In this document: piece by piece, positions 1 through 7,881 of the stretch
Numbering within the stretch: position 1 is the first letter of the stretch
Layout: every line of letters begins with the position of its first letter
Source: Solirubrobacterales bacterium
Lineage (GTDB): Bacteria > Actinomycetota > Thermoleophilia > Solirubrobacterales > Solirubrobacteraceae
Assembly: GCA_017354065.1 (NCBI GenBank)
Contig: JAFMRN010000008.1
Span: forward strand, 1 to 18,847
Length of the DNA stretch: 18,847 nucleotides
Reading direction: 5' to 3'
Position numbers and translations under genes: made by a program
The notes under the pieces: generated by a model
What the model was told of the DNA's origin: nothing
Database searches by the model: none
The model's input: the letters and a program-made list of their open reading frames with translations, nothing else

Positions 1-1142
1 GGCCACTGGGGATCGTTCGCGGCTAGGTCGGTGTAGCTGTCGGAGAAGTAGCCGGTCAAATTTGGCGCCCACCACATCCAGCCTTCCATCTTGGCGTCGG
101 CGTCGGCAATCAGCGGCTGGACTAAGGACAGGTCGTTGGTCGCCCCGAATTCGCTCAGCAGCCCCGCGTCGCCGTTGGCGCTCGCATCATTGAGGCCGTT
201 CTCAAACGCTCGCCGCTCACTCCCCGGACAGCTGCCGCCGGACACCAGGCAGTAGGCGTGGTAGCTCATCGCGGCCTCGGGGTCCCGGTCAGGGTTCGGC
301 ATGTCGTAGGCGCCCAGACCGAACTGGGTCTCAACCACCGGTTCATAGAACAACAGGTGCTGGGGGTCGGACCCGCGGATGGAGCGCATGACTCGCGCTT
401 CGAAGGGCGCGAGCGTTCCGTGCTCGAACCCGGCGCAGCCCAGGACGCATAACGGGGCATTGGTCACCAGCGACCACGGCTCGTTGATCAGGTCATAGCC
501 AATCAGTGAGCGGTCTGAGGCGAACGACGCCGCCGCGAACTGCCACGCCTTTGCATAGCTGTCTTGCAGGCCGATGCCCTCTGCGTCGCGCGCGTTGTTG
601 TAGAAGTTCAGCCACGCGGCGTTCTCACCGGGGCTGGAGGCGTAGGACAGCGGGAACCCGGTTAACGGCTGGGCTGGCAGCCCGTCGCTCTGAACCGCCC
701 AAGTGGGGAAGCCCTCGCCGCCGAACTGCTCGTTCATCAGGTCCTGGTGGAAGTCGACCAGCGACATCACGCCATCGGATGCGAGCGTGTCCGCGTCGGC
801 GTGAACCTGGTTCACGTATTGCTGGTCATAGACCCCGGCCGACGGCTCGACGCCGGCCCACAGCAGGCCGAGCCTTGCGCCGTTGAAGCCGAGCGACTGA
901 ATGAACTTGCCGACGCCCGGGTTGAACCCGTGCGAGTCAGGGGAGTAGGGCGCGCGCTTCTCAACGATGTTGACGCCGTGGATGATCACCACGCGGCCGG
1001 CAGCGTCGGTCAGCCATCGCCCTGAATGGCTGATCGGGAGTGTGGGACCGGTGTCGGCGTGCGCCGCGGTGCCGCTCAGACAGACAAGCAGCGCGCCCCA
1101 GAAAGCCAGGGTCAAAAGCCCGATGCGCGCCACCCTTCCCAT
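1..1142 (-). CDS. Secreted glycoside hydrolase family 5, endoglycosylceramidase-like (3' end cut off by window)
   Basis: The minus-strand frame is open from the ATG at 1142 to the window edge (about 380 codons), so the C-terminus is missing. Residues 1-30 form a signal peptide (basic MGRVAR, hydrophobic core, AHA cleavage site before DTG), so the enzyme is exported. The body reads as a GH5 (beta/alpha)8 barrel. The acid/base glutamate is E221 in YDLINEPW and the nucleophile is E331 in LLSEFGA. The VDFHQD segment and the 110-residue spacing between the glutamates fit endoglycosylceramidases, which cleave the bond between the oligosaccharide and ceramide of glycosphingolipids. A cellulase-type or steryl-glucosidase-type GH5 activity cannot be excluded. 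It is divergent from ftcD. There is no Shine-Dalgarno before the start, and a promoter lies right next to it, so leaderless translation is likely. The family call is secure; the substrate is inferred. Confidence 0.85.
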   Translation of the reverse strand, partial: MGRVARIGLLTLAFWGALLVCLSGTAAHADTGPTLPISHSGRWLTDAAGRVVIIHGVNIVEKRAPYSPDSHGFNPGVGKFIQSLGFNGARLGLLWAGVEPSAGVYDQQYVNQVHADADTLASDGVMSLVDFHQDLMNEQFGGEGFPTWAVQSDGLPAQPLTGFPLSYASSPGENAAWLNFYNNARDAEGIGLQDSYAKAWQFAAASFASDRSLIGYDLINEPWSLVTNAPLCVLGCAGFEHGTLAPFEARVMRSIRGSDPQHLLFYEPVVETQFGLGAYDMPNPDRDPEAAMSYHAYCLVSGGSCPGSERRAFENGLNDASANGDAGLLSEFGATNDLSLVQPLIADADAKMEGWMWWAPNLTGYFSDSYTDLAANDPQW

Positions 1143-1148
1143 GGACCA

Positions 1149-1177
1149 AATCTATGTCCGACGGGCTCCCGGTGCAA
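1149..1177 (-). promoter_or_regulatory. Probable leaderless promoter of the GH5 gene
   Basis: On the minus strand, TTGCAC (1177-1172) is followed after exactly 17 nt by TAGATT (1154-1149), then 6 nt, then the ATG at 1142. TAGATT matches the actinobacterial -10 pattern TANNNT. At this spacing transcription would start at or next to the A of the ATG. No ribosome binding site lies upstream of the ATG, which agrees with a leaderless mRNA. Inferred from motif and spacing only. Confidence 0.5.
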
Positions 1178-1244
1178 GTCCCGGCTCGATCAACCCACAC
1201 AACTCTCCACGACGGAGCGCGTCGCGGAAGGGTCGCGCGCCAGG

Positions 1245-1282
1245 GTGTCTCAGAGACACACAACAGCGTGGAGACCTAGGAT
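1245..1282 (+). promoter_or_regulatory. Palindrome and possible -10 box upstream of ftcD
   Basis: GTGTCTCAGAGACAC (1245-1259) is a perfect inverted repeat (6-bp arms, 3-nt centre; 7-bp arms if the centre is one base). It lies 17 nt before TAGGAT (1277-1282), a TANNNT-type -10 box ending 11 nt before the ftcD ATG. The palindrome occupies the -35 position, as expected of a repressor operator or activator site. No good TTGACA-like -35 is visible. The regulator is unknown. Confidence 0.35.
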
Positions 1283-1293
1283 CGGACGCAGCT

Positions 1294-2148
1294 ATGGCAC
1301 TGCTAGCCATCCCGAACTTCTCAAACGGCAGCGACCAGCATGTGATCGAGGCGATCGCCCAGGCGCTGATCCAGAACAGCGGCGCGCGGCTGCTTGACAT
1401 CCACTCAGACGCCGACCACAACCGCAGCGTCTATACGCTCACGGGAGCGCCGGAGCAGCTCACCCAGGCACTCCTGGACGGGGCGAAACAGGCCATCACC
1501 TACATCGACATCACGCGCCACCGTGGCGAGCACCCGCACGTCGGAGCGCTGGACGTGGCGCCGATCGTCTACACCGAAGCCGAAGACAAGGGCACCGCGA
1601 TAGCCACCGCATTGATCACCGCGGATCGGCTCGGAGACGAGCTGAACCTGCCGGTTTTCCTGTACGGCGAGCTCGCCGACGGGCGCACTCGCGCGGAGCT
1701 CCGCAAAGGAGGGCCCAGCGGGCTGACCAAAAGGATCGAGTCCGGTCAGCACTCGGACTTCGGCCCCCGCTACGGCCTGCACCCGACGGCCGGCGCGACG
1801 CTGGTCACAGCGCGTCCGCCGCTGGTGGCCTTCAACGTCGAGCTGCAAAAACCGGCGACGCTCGACACAGCCAAGCAGATAGCGACAAAGATCAGGGAGG
1901 GCGGCCCCGAAGGGCTCCCGGGCGTAAAGGCGATCGGGGTCGAGCTGAGCGGCGGGATCGCGCAGGTGTCGACCAACATCGAGAACGCCGATACCGGGTC
2001 GGCGACGAACGTCGTCAACGCCATCAAGCGCCACGCGCCGATCACCAAGGCAGAGCTCGTGGGCCTCGCGCCCGCGCGCGTGTTCGCGGACATGGACCCG
2101 AGCTTGGAGATCCGAAACTTGGCGGTCCTCGAAGAAGTACTGGGCTAA
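1294..2148 (+). CDS. ftcD: Glutamate formimidoyltransferase (FTCD N-terminal type, stand-alone)
   Basis: The 284-residue protein transfers the formimino group of N-formimino-L-glutamate to tetrahydrofolate, a step in histidine breakdown. It matches the transferase half of animal FTCD and lacks the cyclodeaminase half. Visible family motifs are the N-terminal IPNFSNG; DHNRSVYTLTG near residue 41; HRGEHPHVGALDV with H80 at the expected catalytic histidine; and SDFGP...HPTAGATLVTARPPLVAFNVEL in the C-terminal subdomain. The frame stays open upstream to 967, but family homology starts exactly at MALLAIPNFS, so the ATG at 1294 is chosen. There is no strong Shine-Dalgarno. It heads the plus-strand run leading to hisS and aspS and ends 13 nt before the next gene. 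The function in this organism is a family-level inference. Confidence 0.88.
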   Translation: MALLAIPNFSNGSDQHVIEAIAQALIQNSGARLLDIHSDADHNRSVYTLTGAPEQLTQALLDGAKQAITYIDITRHRGEHPHVGALDVAPIVYTEAEDKGTAIATALITADRLGDELNLPVFLYGELADGRTRAELRKGGPSGLTKRIESGQHSDFGPRYGLHPTAGATLVTARPPLVAFNVELQKPATLDTAKQIATKIREGGPEGLPGVKAIGVELSGGIAQVSTNIENADTGSATNVVNAIKRHAPITKAELVGLAPARVFADMDPSLEIRNLAVLEEVLG

Positions 2149-2161
2149 TCTCCCTGGGGAC

Positions 2162-2530
2162 GTGGCTCAGACGAAGAAGAAGCGCAAGACCAAACACCGC
2201 GGCAATGCTGCCGGGATGGTCGAGACGCGTGGGCGAACCAGCCGTCCGCCCAGCCCGGAGGAGAAGAAGCGCCAGGAGCGCACCCAGAACCGCACCGAGC
2301 GCATGAACCGGCCGCCGAGCTGGAAACGGGCCGGTACCACGTCCGGCATCATGGCCGTCTTCATCCTGATCTTCCTGATCCTGACCCAGAAGCCCAAGCA
2401 CGGCACGGTCATCCCGGAAGCGGTGATAGTGGCCGTACTTGCCTTCGCCGTCTACACGCCCGCGAGCTACTACCTGGACAAGTACATGTACAACCGCCGC
2501 CAGAAGCAACTCGCAAAACCTCGCAGATGA
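2162..2530 (+). CDS. Small basic membrane protein with a two-helix hairpin, unknown function
   Basis: The 122-residue protein has a GTG start. Residues 1-57 are very basic and hydrophilic (KKKRKTKHR, then an Arg/Pro/Glu-rich stretch). Two hydrophobic segments follow at about 62-76 and 82-104, then a short basic tail (NRRQKQLAKPRR). Positive charge at both ends predicts a helical hairpin with both termini in the cytoplasm. No catalytic motif or known domain is recognised. Its stop overlaps the start of the MBL gene in ATGA, so the two are probably translationally coupled. It sits 13 nt after ftcD. The position in a housekeeping operon and the unbroken frame support a real gene. Confidence 0.7.
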   Translation: MAQTKKKRKTKHRGNAAGMVETRGRTSRPPSPEEKKRQERTQNRTERMNRPPSWKRAGTTSGIMAVFILIFLILTQKPKHGTVIPEAVIVAVLAFAVYTPASYYLDKYMYNRRQKQLAKPRR

Positions 2531-3174
2531 GCGTTGACATCCGCACCTTCACGGTCGGTCCGCTGGCCGAGAACTGTTACATCGTGCGGCGGCCCGATGC
2601 CAGCAGCGCGGTGATCATCGATCCCGGTGAAGAGGCTGAGCGCCTGACAAACGCGCTCACGCAGCTGAACATCACGAAGCTTGAAGCGATCCTGCTGACC
2701 CACACCCACTTTGATCACGTCGGCGCGGTGAAGGCGCTGCACGATGCCACCGGCGCCCCGGTGTACTGCCCGGAGCACGAGACGGAAATCCTAAAAAACA
2801 TCAACTCGTTCACCTTCCCGGGGTTCGGTCCGTTCGACCCCTACGTCGCCGACTACGCCGTCAAGGCCGATGAGACACTGGAGCTTGCGGAGCTGACCCT
2901 CGACGTCCGCTTCACGCCCGGTCACAGCCCCGGCCACGTCACCTACGCGGTCAGGGACGAGAACGCGCTGCTCTCCGGGGATGTCCTGTTCCAGGGGTCG
3001 GTCGGCCGCGTCGACCTGCCCGGCGGTGACTGGCCGACACTGTTTGCGTCCATCACCGGCCTGATCAACGAGTTCCCGGCCGAGTCGACCGTGTACCCCG
3101 GCCACGGACCGCTGACGACGCTCGCCCACGAGCGCCAAAGCAACCCGTTCCTGACCGAACTCGCGCCGCACTGA
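2527..3174 (+). CDS. MBL-fold metallohydrolase, glyoxalase II-like
   Basis: The 215-residue protein is about the length of compact YcbL-type glyoxalase II relatives, shorter than classical GloB. Metal-binding residues are all present: THTHFDH (H59, H61, D63, H64), H133 in TPGHSPGH, D152 in LSGDVLF, and H193 in VYPGHGP. It should bind two metal ions (Zn/Fe) and hydrolyse a thioester or similar bond, for example S-lactoyl-thiol adducts; the true substrate is unknown. The start overlaps the upstream stop (ATGA), and hisS follows 13 nt later. MBL hydrolases of this type are often found next to hisS in bacteria. It appears cytosolic, with no signal peptide. Confidence 0.85.
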   Translation: MSVDIRTFTVGPLAENCYIVRRPDASSAVIIDPGEEAERLTNALTQLNITKLEAILLTHTHFDHVGAVKALHDATGAPVYCPEHETEILKNINSFTFPGFGPFDPYVADYAVKADETLELAELTLDVRFTPGHSPGHVTYAVRDENALLSGDVLFQGSVGRVDLPGGDWPTLFASITGLINEFPAESTVYPGHGPLTTLAHERQSNPFLTELAPH

Positions 3175-3187
3175 GCCCCGCCCGGAG

Positions 3188-4450
3188 ATGATCGAGGCAC
3201 CCAAGGGGACCTATGACGTCCTCCCCGACGAGCAGCAGCGCCGGGCGCAGCTGGAACGCCAGGCGCACAGGATCCTAGGCGGGGCCGGTTACCGGCGGAT
3301 CGAGACTCCCGTGTTTGAGGCCACCGAGCTGTTCTCCCGTGGGGTGGGTGAGTCGAGTGACATCGTCCAGAAGGAGATGTACACGTTCACCGACGCGGGC
3401 GGGCGCAGCCTGACGCTGCGTCCGGAGGGGACCGCCTCGGTCGCGCGGGCATACATCGAGCACGGCATGCACAAGCAGGCCAGCCCGGTGAAGCTCTGGT
3501 ATCTGTCCTCGTTCTTCCGCGCGGAAGCGCCGCAGAAGGGGCGCCAGCGCCAGTTCTGGCAGGTCGGGGCCGAACTGATCGGCACGCCCGAGCCCGAGGC
3601 CGATGCCGAGCTGATCATCCTCCAGGCCGAACTGCTGGAAGCGATGGGCGTCGCCCACACGCAACTGAACCTGGGCAGCCTCGGCACGCCTGAGACCCGC
3701 GCGGAATACCGCGAGGAACTGGCCGCCTACCTCAGAGCCCACGTCGACGATCTGCCGAAGGAAGTAACGGCCCGGATCGACATCAACCCGCTCCGGGCCT
3801 TCGATGTGCGCGGGGCGGAGCAGGTCATGGCCAACGCGCCGAAGCTGATCGATCGCCTCAACGCGGAGGACAAAGAGCACTTTGAGATCGTCAAGCACCT
3901 GCTGGACAGCGCCGGTCTCAAATACCACCTCGACCCCACGCTCGTGCGCGGCCTGGACTACTACACGCGCACCGTGTTCGAGTTCAGCTCTGAGGCGCTG
4001 GGCGCCCAGTCAGGCGTCGGCGGCGGCGGCCGCTATGACGGGCTGATCGAGCAGATCGGCGGGAAACCGACGCCCGCGTCCGGCTGGGCGGCCGGGATCG
4101 AGCGGATCCTGCTGGCGGCCGGCGCGCAGCCTACGGCGACCGAGCCCGTGGACATCTACGTGGTCGCCGTGACCGGCAACCAGGCGCCGCCGGAACGCCA
4201 TCTGGAGATCGGGACCACCGCGTTCGAACTGGCGTCTGAGGCACGGCGCGCTGGCCTCAGCGCACAGCTGGAGCTGACCCGGCGCAGCGTCAAGGCGGCG
4301 CTCAAGCACGCGGATCGGATCGCGGCTCGCTACGTTGCCCTCGTGACCAATGAAGGCACGAGCCTCAAGGACATGGACTCCGGCGAGCAGCGTGAGCTCG
4401 CCAGCCCCGCTGACGCGGTGGCTGAAGTGCTGAGGACACACCGATCTTGA
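3188..4450 (+). CDS. hisS: Histidine--tRNA ligase
   Basis: The 420-residue class II synthetase charges tRNA-His with histidine. Visible features are the N-terminal PKGTYDVLP; RPEGTASVARAYIEH (about 78-92); motif 2 with SSFFRAEAPQKGRQRQFWQVGAE (about 107-129); the HisRS signature RGLDYYTR (254-261); the glycine-rich GVGGGGRYDGL; and motif 3 GWAAGIERI (299-307). The C-terminal anticodon-binding domain follows from about 325 (VDIYVVAV...). The length is standard. GGAG directly abuts the ATG with no spacer, which is unusually close for a Shine-Dalgarno, so coupling with the preceding gene is likely. The stop overlaps the TTG start of aspS. Confidence 0.97.
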   Translation: MIEAPKGTYDVLPDEQQRRAQLERQAHRILGGAGYRRIETPVFEATELFSRGVGESSDIVQKEMYTFTDAGGRSLTLRPEGTASVARAYIEHGMHKQASPVKLWYLSSFFRAEAPQKGRQRQFWQVGAELIGTPEPEADAELIILQAELLEAMGVAHTQLNLGSLGTPETRAEYREELAAYLRAHVDDLPKEVTARIDINPLRAFDVRGAEQVMANAPKLIDRLNAEDKEHFEIVKHLLDSAGLKYHLDPTLVRGLDYYTRTVFEFSSEALGAQSGVGGGGRYDGLIEQIGGKPTPASGWAAGIERILLAAGAQPTATEPVDIYVVAVTGNQAPPERHLEIGTTAFELASEARRAGLSAQLELTRRSVKAALKHADRIAARYVALVTNEGTSLKDMDSGEQRELASPADAVAEVLRTHRS

Positions 4451-6219
4451 AACACCCATTGGCAGCCAACGCCTACCGTGACCGGTGGGCCAACACCCTG
4501 AGCGCCAAAGACGCGGGCAATGGCGCTCGCGTCGCTGGTTGGGTCCATCGCCGTCGCGACCACGGCGGGCTGATCTTCATCGACCTGCGCGACCGCTCGG
4601 GGATCGTCCAGCTCGTCTTCCACCCCGAATATCAGGGCTTCGAGGCGGCGCACAAGCTGCGCTCAGAGGACGTGATCAGCGCCCGGGGAACGGTGCTCAA
4701 GCGCGAGTCAGAGAACGTCAACCCGCACATGCCCACAGGCGAGATAGAGCTCAGCGTCAACGACCTGCAGGTGCTCTCCGACGCGGACACGCCTCCCTTC
4801 CAGGTCGACGATGACGGCCCGCTGGATGAGAACCTGCGGCTCAAGCACCGCACCCTCGACATGCGCCGCGCGCCGCTGCGTGACGCGCTGACCCTGCGCC
4901 ACAAGATCGTCAAGACGATCCGCGACGCCCTGGATGAGCAGGACTTCCTGGAGGTCGAGACGCCGTTCCTGACGCTGTCAACGCCCGAGGGTGCGCGTGA
5001 CTTCCTGGTACCCGCCCGCAACACGCCGGGCAGTTTCTTCGCGCTGCCCCAGTCGCCGCAGCTGTTCAAGCAGCTGCTGATGATCGGCGGGCTGGAGCGC
5101 TACTACCAGATCGTGCGCTGCTTCCGCGACGAGGACAGCCGCGCGGACCGCCTGCCGGAGTTCACCCAGCTCGACCTGGAGATGGGCTTTGTCCAGCGCG
5201 ACGACGTGATCGGCACGCTCGAGGCGGTCTTCGGCCGCGTGTTCAGCGAGCACGGCCTGGATGTCCCACAGGCCCCGTGGCCCAGGATCACCTACGAGCA
5301 GGCAATGAGCCGCTGGGGATCCGACCGCCCCGACCGGCGCTTCGGCCTGGAACTCAAAGACCTCAAGCCCGCGGTCAAAGACAGCGACTTCAACGTCTTC
5401 AAGGCACCGGCCGTGATCGGCATCAACGCCGGCCAGCGTGAGCTTCCGCGCTCCGCGCTGGACGACCTCACCGAGTTCGCGAAGTCCTACGGCGCCAAGG
5501 GGCTTGTCTGGGGCTTCGTCCAGGACGACGGTTCGATCCGCTCGCCGATCGCGAAGTTCCTCAAGCCCGAAGAGATCGAGGGGATCAAAACAGCGCTGGC
5601 AGCACAGACAGGCGATGCGATCTTCATCGTCGCCGACGAGCAGCAAGCAGCCCGCACGGTGCTCGGAGCGCTGCGCCTGGAGCTGGCCCAGCGTTTCGAC
5701 CTGATCGGAGAGAACAGCCACGACCTCCACTGGGTCGTCGACTTCCCGATGTTCACCCCGGACGGCGACGGCGGCTGGACCGCCGAGCACCACCCCTTCA
5801 CCGCGCCGCTGGACAGTGACCTCTCAGACCCCGCGGCGGTCAAGTCGGACTCCTATGACCTGGTGCTGGACGGCAACGAGATCGGCGGCGGCTCGATTCG
5901 CATCCACGACCAGGCCGTGCAACAGCGCGTGTTCGAGATCATCGGCCTGGGCGCCGAGGAGGCCCAGCAGCGCTTCGGCTTCCTGCTCGACGCGCTCAAG
6001 TACGGCGCGCCGCCCCACGGCGGCATCGCGATGGGAATCGACCGGCTGGTGATGATCCTCGCCGGCCGCGACAACATCCGTGAGGTGATCGCCTTCCCGA
6101 AGGCTGTCTCCGGCGCCGACCCGCTGACCGGGGCGCCGGCCTCGGTCGACGACCTCCAGCTGCGTGAGCTGGGGCTTCAGCTGCGCAAGCAGCCTGCGCC
6201 CCGGCCTCAAGCGAGCTGA
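4447..6219 (+). CDS. aspS: Aspartate--tRNA ligase, possibly non-discriminating (Asp/Asn)
   Basis: This 590-residue class IIb synthetase is the same length as the E. coli enzyme. The order is an N-terminal OB-fold anticodon domain (GWVHRRRDHGGLIFIDLRDRSG, from residue 31, shown in part), the catalytic core with FLEVETPFLTLSTPEGARDF, motif 2 (RYYQIVRCFRDEDSRADR, from about 218), the bacterial GAD insertion, and motif 3 GIDR (530-533). The start is TTG overlapping the hisS stop (TTGA); an in-frame TTG at 4459 is an alternative. H39 in RRRDHGG occupies the position where discriminating enzymes such as E. coli carry Leu and Asp/Asn-charging ones carry His. The gene ends 25 nt before a convergent minus-strand gene with no clear terminator. 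Confidence 0.96.
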   Translation: MKHPLAANAYRDRWANTLSAKDAGNGARVAGWVHRRRDHGGLIFIDLRDRSGIVQLVFHPEYQGFEAAHKLRSEDVISARGTVLKRESENVNPHMPTGEIELSVNDLQVLSDADTPPFQVDDDGPLDENLRLKHRTLDMRRAPLRDALTLRHKIVKTIRDALDEQDFLEVETPFLTLSTPEGARDFLVPARNTPGSFFALPQSPQLFKQLLMIGGLERYYQIVRCFRDEDSRADRLPEFTQLDLEMGFVQRDDVIGTLEAVFGRVFSEHGLDVPQAPWPRITYEQAMSRWGSDRPDRRFGLELKDLKPAVKDSDFNVFKAPAVIGINAGQRELPRSALDDLTEFAKSYGAKGLVWGFVQDDGSIRSPIAKFLKPEEIEGIKTALAAQTGDAIFIVADEQQAARTVLGALRLELAQRFDLIGENSHDLHWVVDFPMFTPDGDGGWTAEHHPFTAPLDSDLSDPAAVKSDSYDLVLDGNEIGGGSIRIHDQAVQQRVFEIIGLGAEEAQQRFGFLLDALKYGAPPHGGIAMGIDRLVMILAGRDNIREVIAFPKAVSGADPLTGAPASVDDLQLRELGLQLRKQPAPRPQAS

Positions 6220-6244
6220 CGCCAGAGGCCGGGGCCGCCGGTTC

Positions 6245-7837
6245 TCAGCGCCAGTAGCTGTTCTCCGTGATCTTCAGGTAACGCGGACGGTGCTTTGCGT
6301 CGCTGCCGCGGCAGGTCACGACGCTGGATTCACCGTCGGCATCGGACACGTTCAGGTTCTTGGTGGTGCCGGTGCAGGTGAAGCTGTGGTAGCGCGCCGT
6401 GTGGTTCTTGATTGCCGCCGCGAACACCTTCCTGGTGATGGTTTGGGCCGCCTTGCAGGTCACGCGCAGGACCGTGTAGGAATTGTCTTCGGGTTGGTTG
6501 GCGCCGACTACCGCACAGTGGCTGGCCACATACGGAACGCCGCGTTTGATCGTCAATTGCACCGGTTGGCTCGTATCCGTGACCGCGTTCGGCGCTGGGG
6601 TCTGCTTGGTGACGATCGCCGGGGTGTCTCTCGGACCTGAGATTTTTCCGTGCGTCTCCTTGCAGCGTGCGCGCTTGAGACTCGCGTCTGCCGGCGTGAC
6701 GTCCTGACCGGTTACGTTCGGGACGACGCAGGGCAGCGGCGCGGTTGGGATCAGGTGCTCGAGCGTCGTGCTTTCGCCCAGCGTCCCGAGCATCCACACG
6801 GTTCGGTCGGGTGCGATCGCTGCCGCATCCTCCGAGGTCTGCTTGGTCGGTACACCGTTGGCTCTGCCGTATGCGGCGGCGCTGCCCTTGGACGAGACCG
6901 AGGTGATTCCCCCGTTGCCCGGGAGCCATAGGCTGCCGGCCGGGGAGGCGACGCTCTGGCCCAGGTCCTCCGGAACCACCGGGAATCCGCGTGCCGGCCA
7001 GGTGGCCGATATCTTCGGTGCCGCGCCACCAGCTCCGGGGGTCAGCCGCGTCAGCGGCCGGTTGCCGTATCCGAAGTACCACAGCGAGCCGTTGGCCGCG
7101 GTGATGCTGCCGGGAACGTACGGGCGTGGGTTGGCGTTGTAGACGCTGGCGGTGCCGTTGGTGGAGATCGCGCCCACCGAGCCCTTCTCCTCCGGCTCGT
7201 ATGTCCCCGGCAGCGTGTACCACAGCCGCCCGTCGCTTCCCAGGGCCAGCCCATTCGGCGCCCAGTAGCCGGAGCCGATGCCGTCCGGGTACTCGGTCAC
7301 CTGATTGGTGGAGGGGTCGAGCCGCTCGATCACGCCCTTGTCGCCCGCCGTGAACCACAGCGCGCCATCGGCGCCGGTCGCGAAGGCCTCCGGCGTGTCC
7401 GCCACCCCGCTCGGCAGGCTGATCTTGTCCAGCACCTGGCCGCCGGCGCTGACATGTGCCAGGGCGCCGACCTCCGAGACCCATACGGAGTCGTCCGGCT
7501 CGGCATACAACTTGCCCGCCGCGGCGGATCCGTCGGGCCCATTGCTCTGACTGGATTCCTGCAGCACGCCGTTACCCAGCTGAACCAGGCTCTGGGCTCC
7601 GGATTTGTCGATCCTGACCAGCGCGGAGTGTCCGTCGCTGACCCAGACCGTCCCGTCTCTGGTAACCGCCACGTCGTGGTTGGCCGTGCTGACCTGGTCG
7701 TTGAGTGTCACCTGGTACACGCGGCCTGTCTTGGCCGCCGGTACGCCCGTGCCGGCGAGTGCCGGCCCAGCGCATATCGCGGCACTGACTGCCACGGCCG
7801 CTGCCGCCGGGAGACCCCGGCGCATTACCCTGTTCAT
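6245..7837 (-). CDS. Paralogue A: secreted seven-bladed propeller + PASTA + six-Cys C-terminal module
   Basis: The 530-residue protein has a signal peptide (MNRVMRRG, Ala-rich core, cleavage near ALA-GT at 28). About seven Vgb/NHL-type propeller repeats follow, each with a DGxxW(V/F/Y) core: GTVWVSD, DSVWVSE, GALWFTA, GRLWYTL, GSLWYFG, GSLWLPG, RTVWMLG. A PASTA domain spans about 370-433 (CVVPNVTG ... LTIKRG), with C370 and C392 added to the usual fold. The final domain carries C441, C461, C488 and C509 and the motif RYHSFTC. Export is expected. PASTA domains bind peptidoglycan or beta-lactams in other proteins, so a cell-wall role is possible but unproven. A good Shine-Dalgarno (GAGGGGAAG) precedes the ATG. 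It is most similar to paralogue D and is divergent from B. Streptogramin lyase activity is not supported. Confidence 0.85.
   Translation of the reverse strand: MNRVMRRGLPAAAAVAVSAAICAGPALAGTGVPAAKTGRVYQVTLNDQVSTANHDVAVTRDGTVWVSDGHSALVRIDKSGAQSLVQLGNGVLQESSQSNGPDGSAAAGKLYAEPDDSVWVSEVGALAHVSAGGQVLDKISLPSGVADTPEAFATGADGALWFTAGDKGVIERLDPSTNQVTEYPDGIGSGYWAPNGLALGSDGRLWYTLPGTYEPEEKGSVGAISTNGTASVYNANPRPYVPGSITAANGSLWYFGYGNRPLTRLTPGAGGAAPKISATWPARGFPVVPEDLGQSVASPAGSLWLPGNGGITSVSSKGSAAAYGRANGVPTKQTSEDAAAIAPDRTVWMLGTLGESTTLEHLIPTAPLPCVVPNVTGQDVTPADASLKRARCKETHGKISGPRDTPAIVTKQTPAPNAVTDTSQPVQLTIKRGVPYVASHCAVVGANQPEDNSYTVLRVTCKAAQTITRKVFAAAIKNHTARYHSFTCTGTTKNLNVSDADGESSVVTCRGSDAKHRPRYLKITENSYWR
6707..6745. 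repeat. 39-bp exact direct repeat, copy 1 (inside paralogue A)
   Basis: These 39 bases recur identically at 11720-11758 inside paralogue D, in the same orientation. They encode the junction of the last propeller blade and the PASTA domain (around LPCVVPNVTG). Similarity continues beyond with scattered single mismatches. This points to recent duplication or gene conversion between A and D. Confidence 0.9.
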
Positions 7838-7881
7838 TTGCTTCCCCTCTATTGACTCGCGTCCCGCTTGCCCGTTACGGG

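Noticed and set aside
1160..1195. tRNA T-arm-like or cobalamin-riboswitch-like string (GGTGCAAGTCCCGG)
   Set aside because: No acceptor, D or anticodon arms can be formed around it, and no ACTG-containing B12-box partner follows. On the minus strand the same bases are explained by the -35 region of the GH5 promoter.
967..1293. Long N-terminal extension of the ftcD reading frame
   Set aside because: The frame is open, but it overlaps the GH5 signal-peptide end and its promoter, contains no family homology, and the conserved FTCD N-terminus begins exactly at the ATG at 1294.
6211..6250. Hairpin between aspS and paralogue A (GCTGA ... TCAGC)
   Set aside because: The arms are only 5 bp and far apart, the inner pairing is poor, and no T-run follows on either strand, so a terminator is not supported.
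6330..7484. 384-codon minus-strand open frame overlapping paralogue A
   Set aside because: It is a shadow of paralogue A in another frame. It is extremely Arg/Gly/Gln-rich, with no domain and no start signal, as expected from high-GC codon bias.
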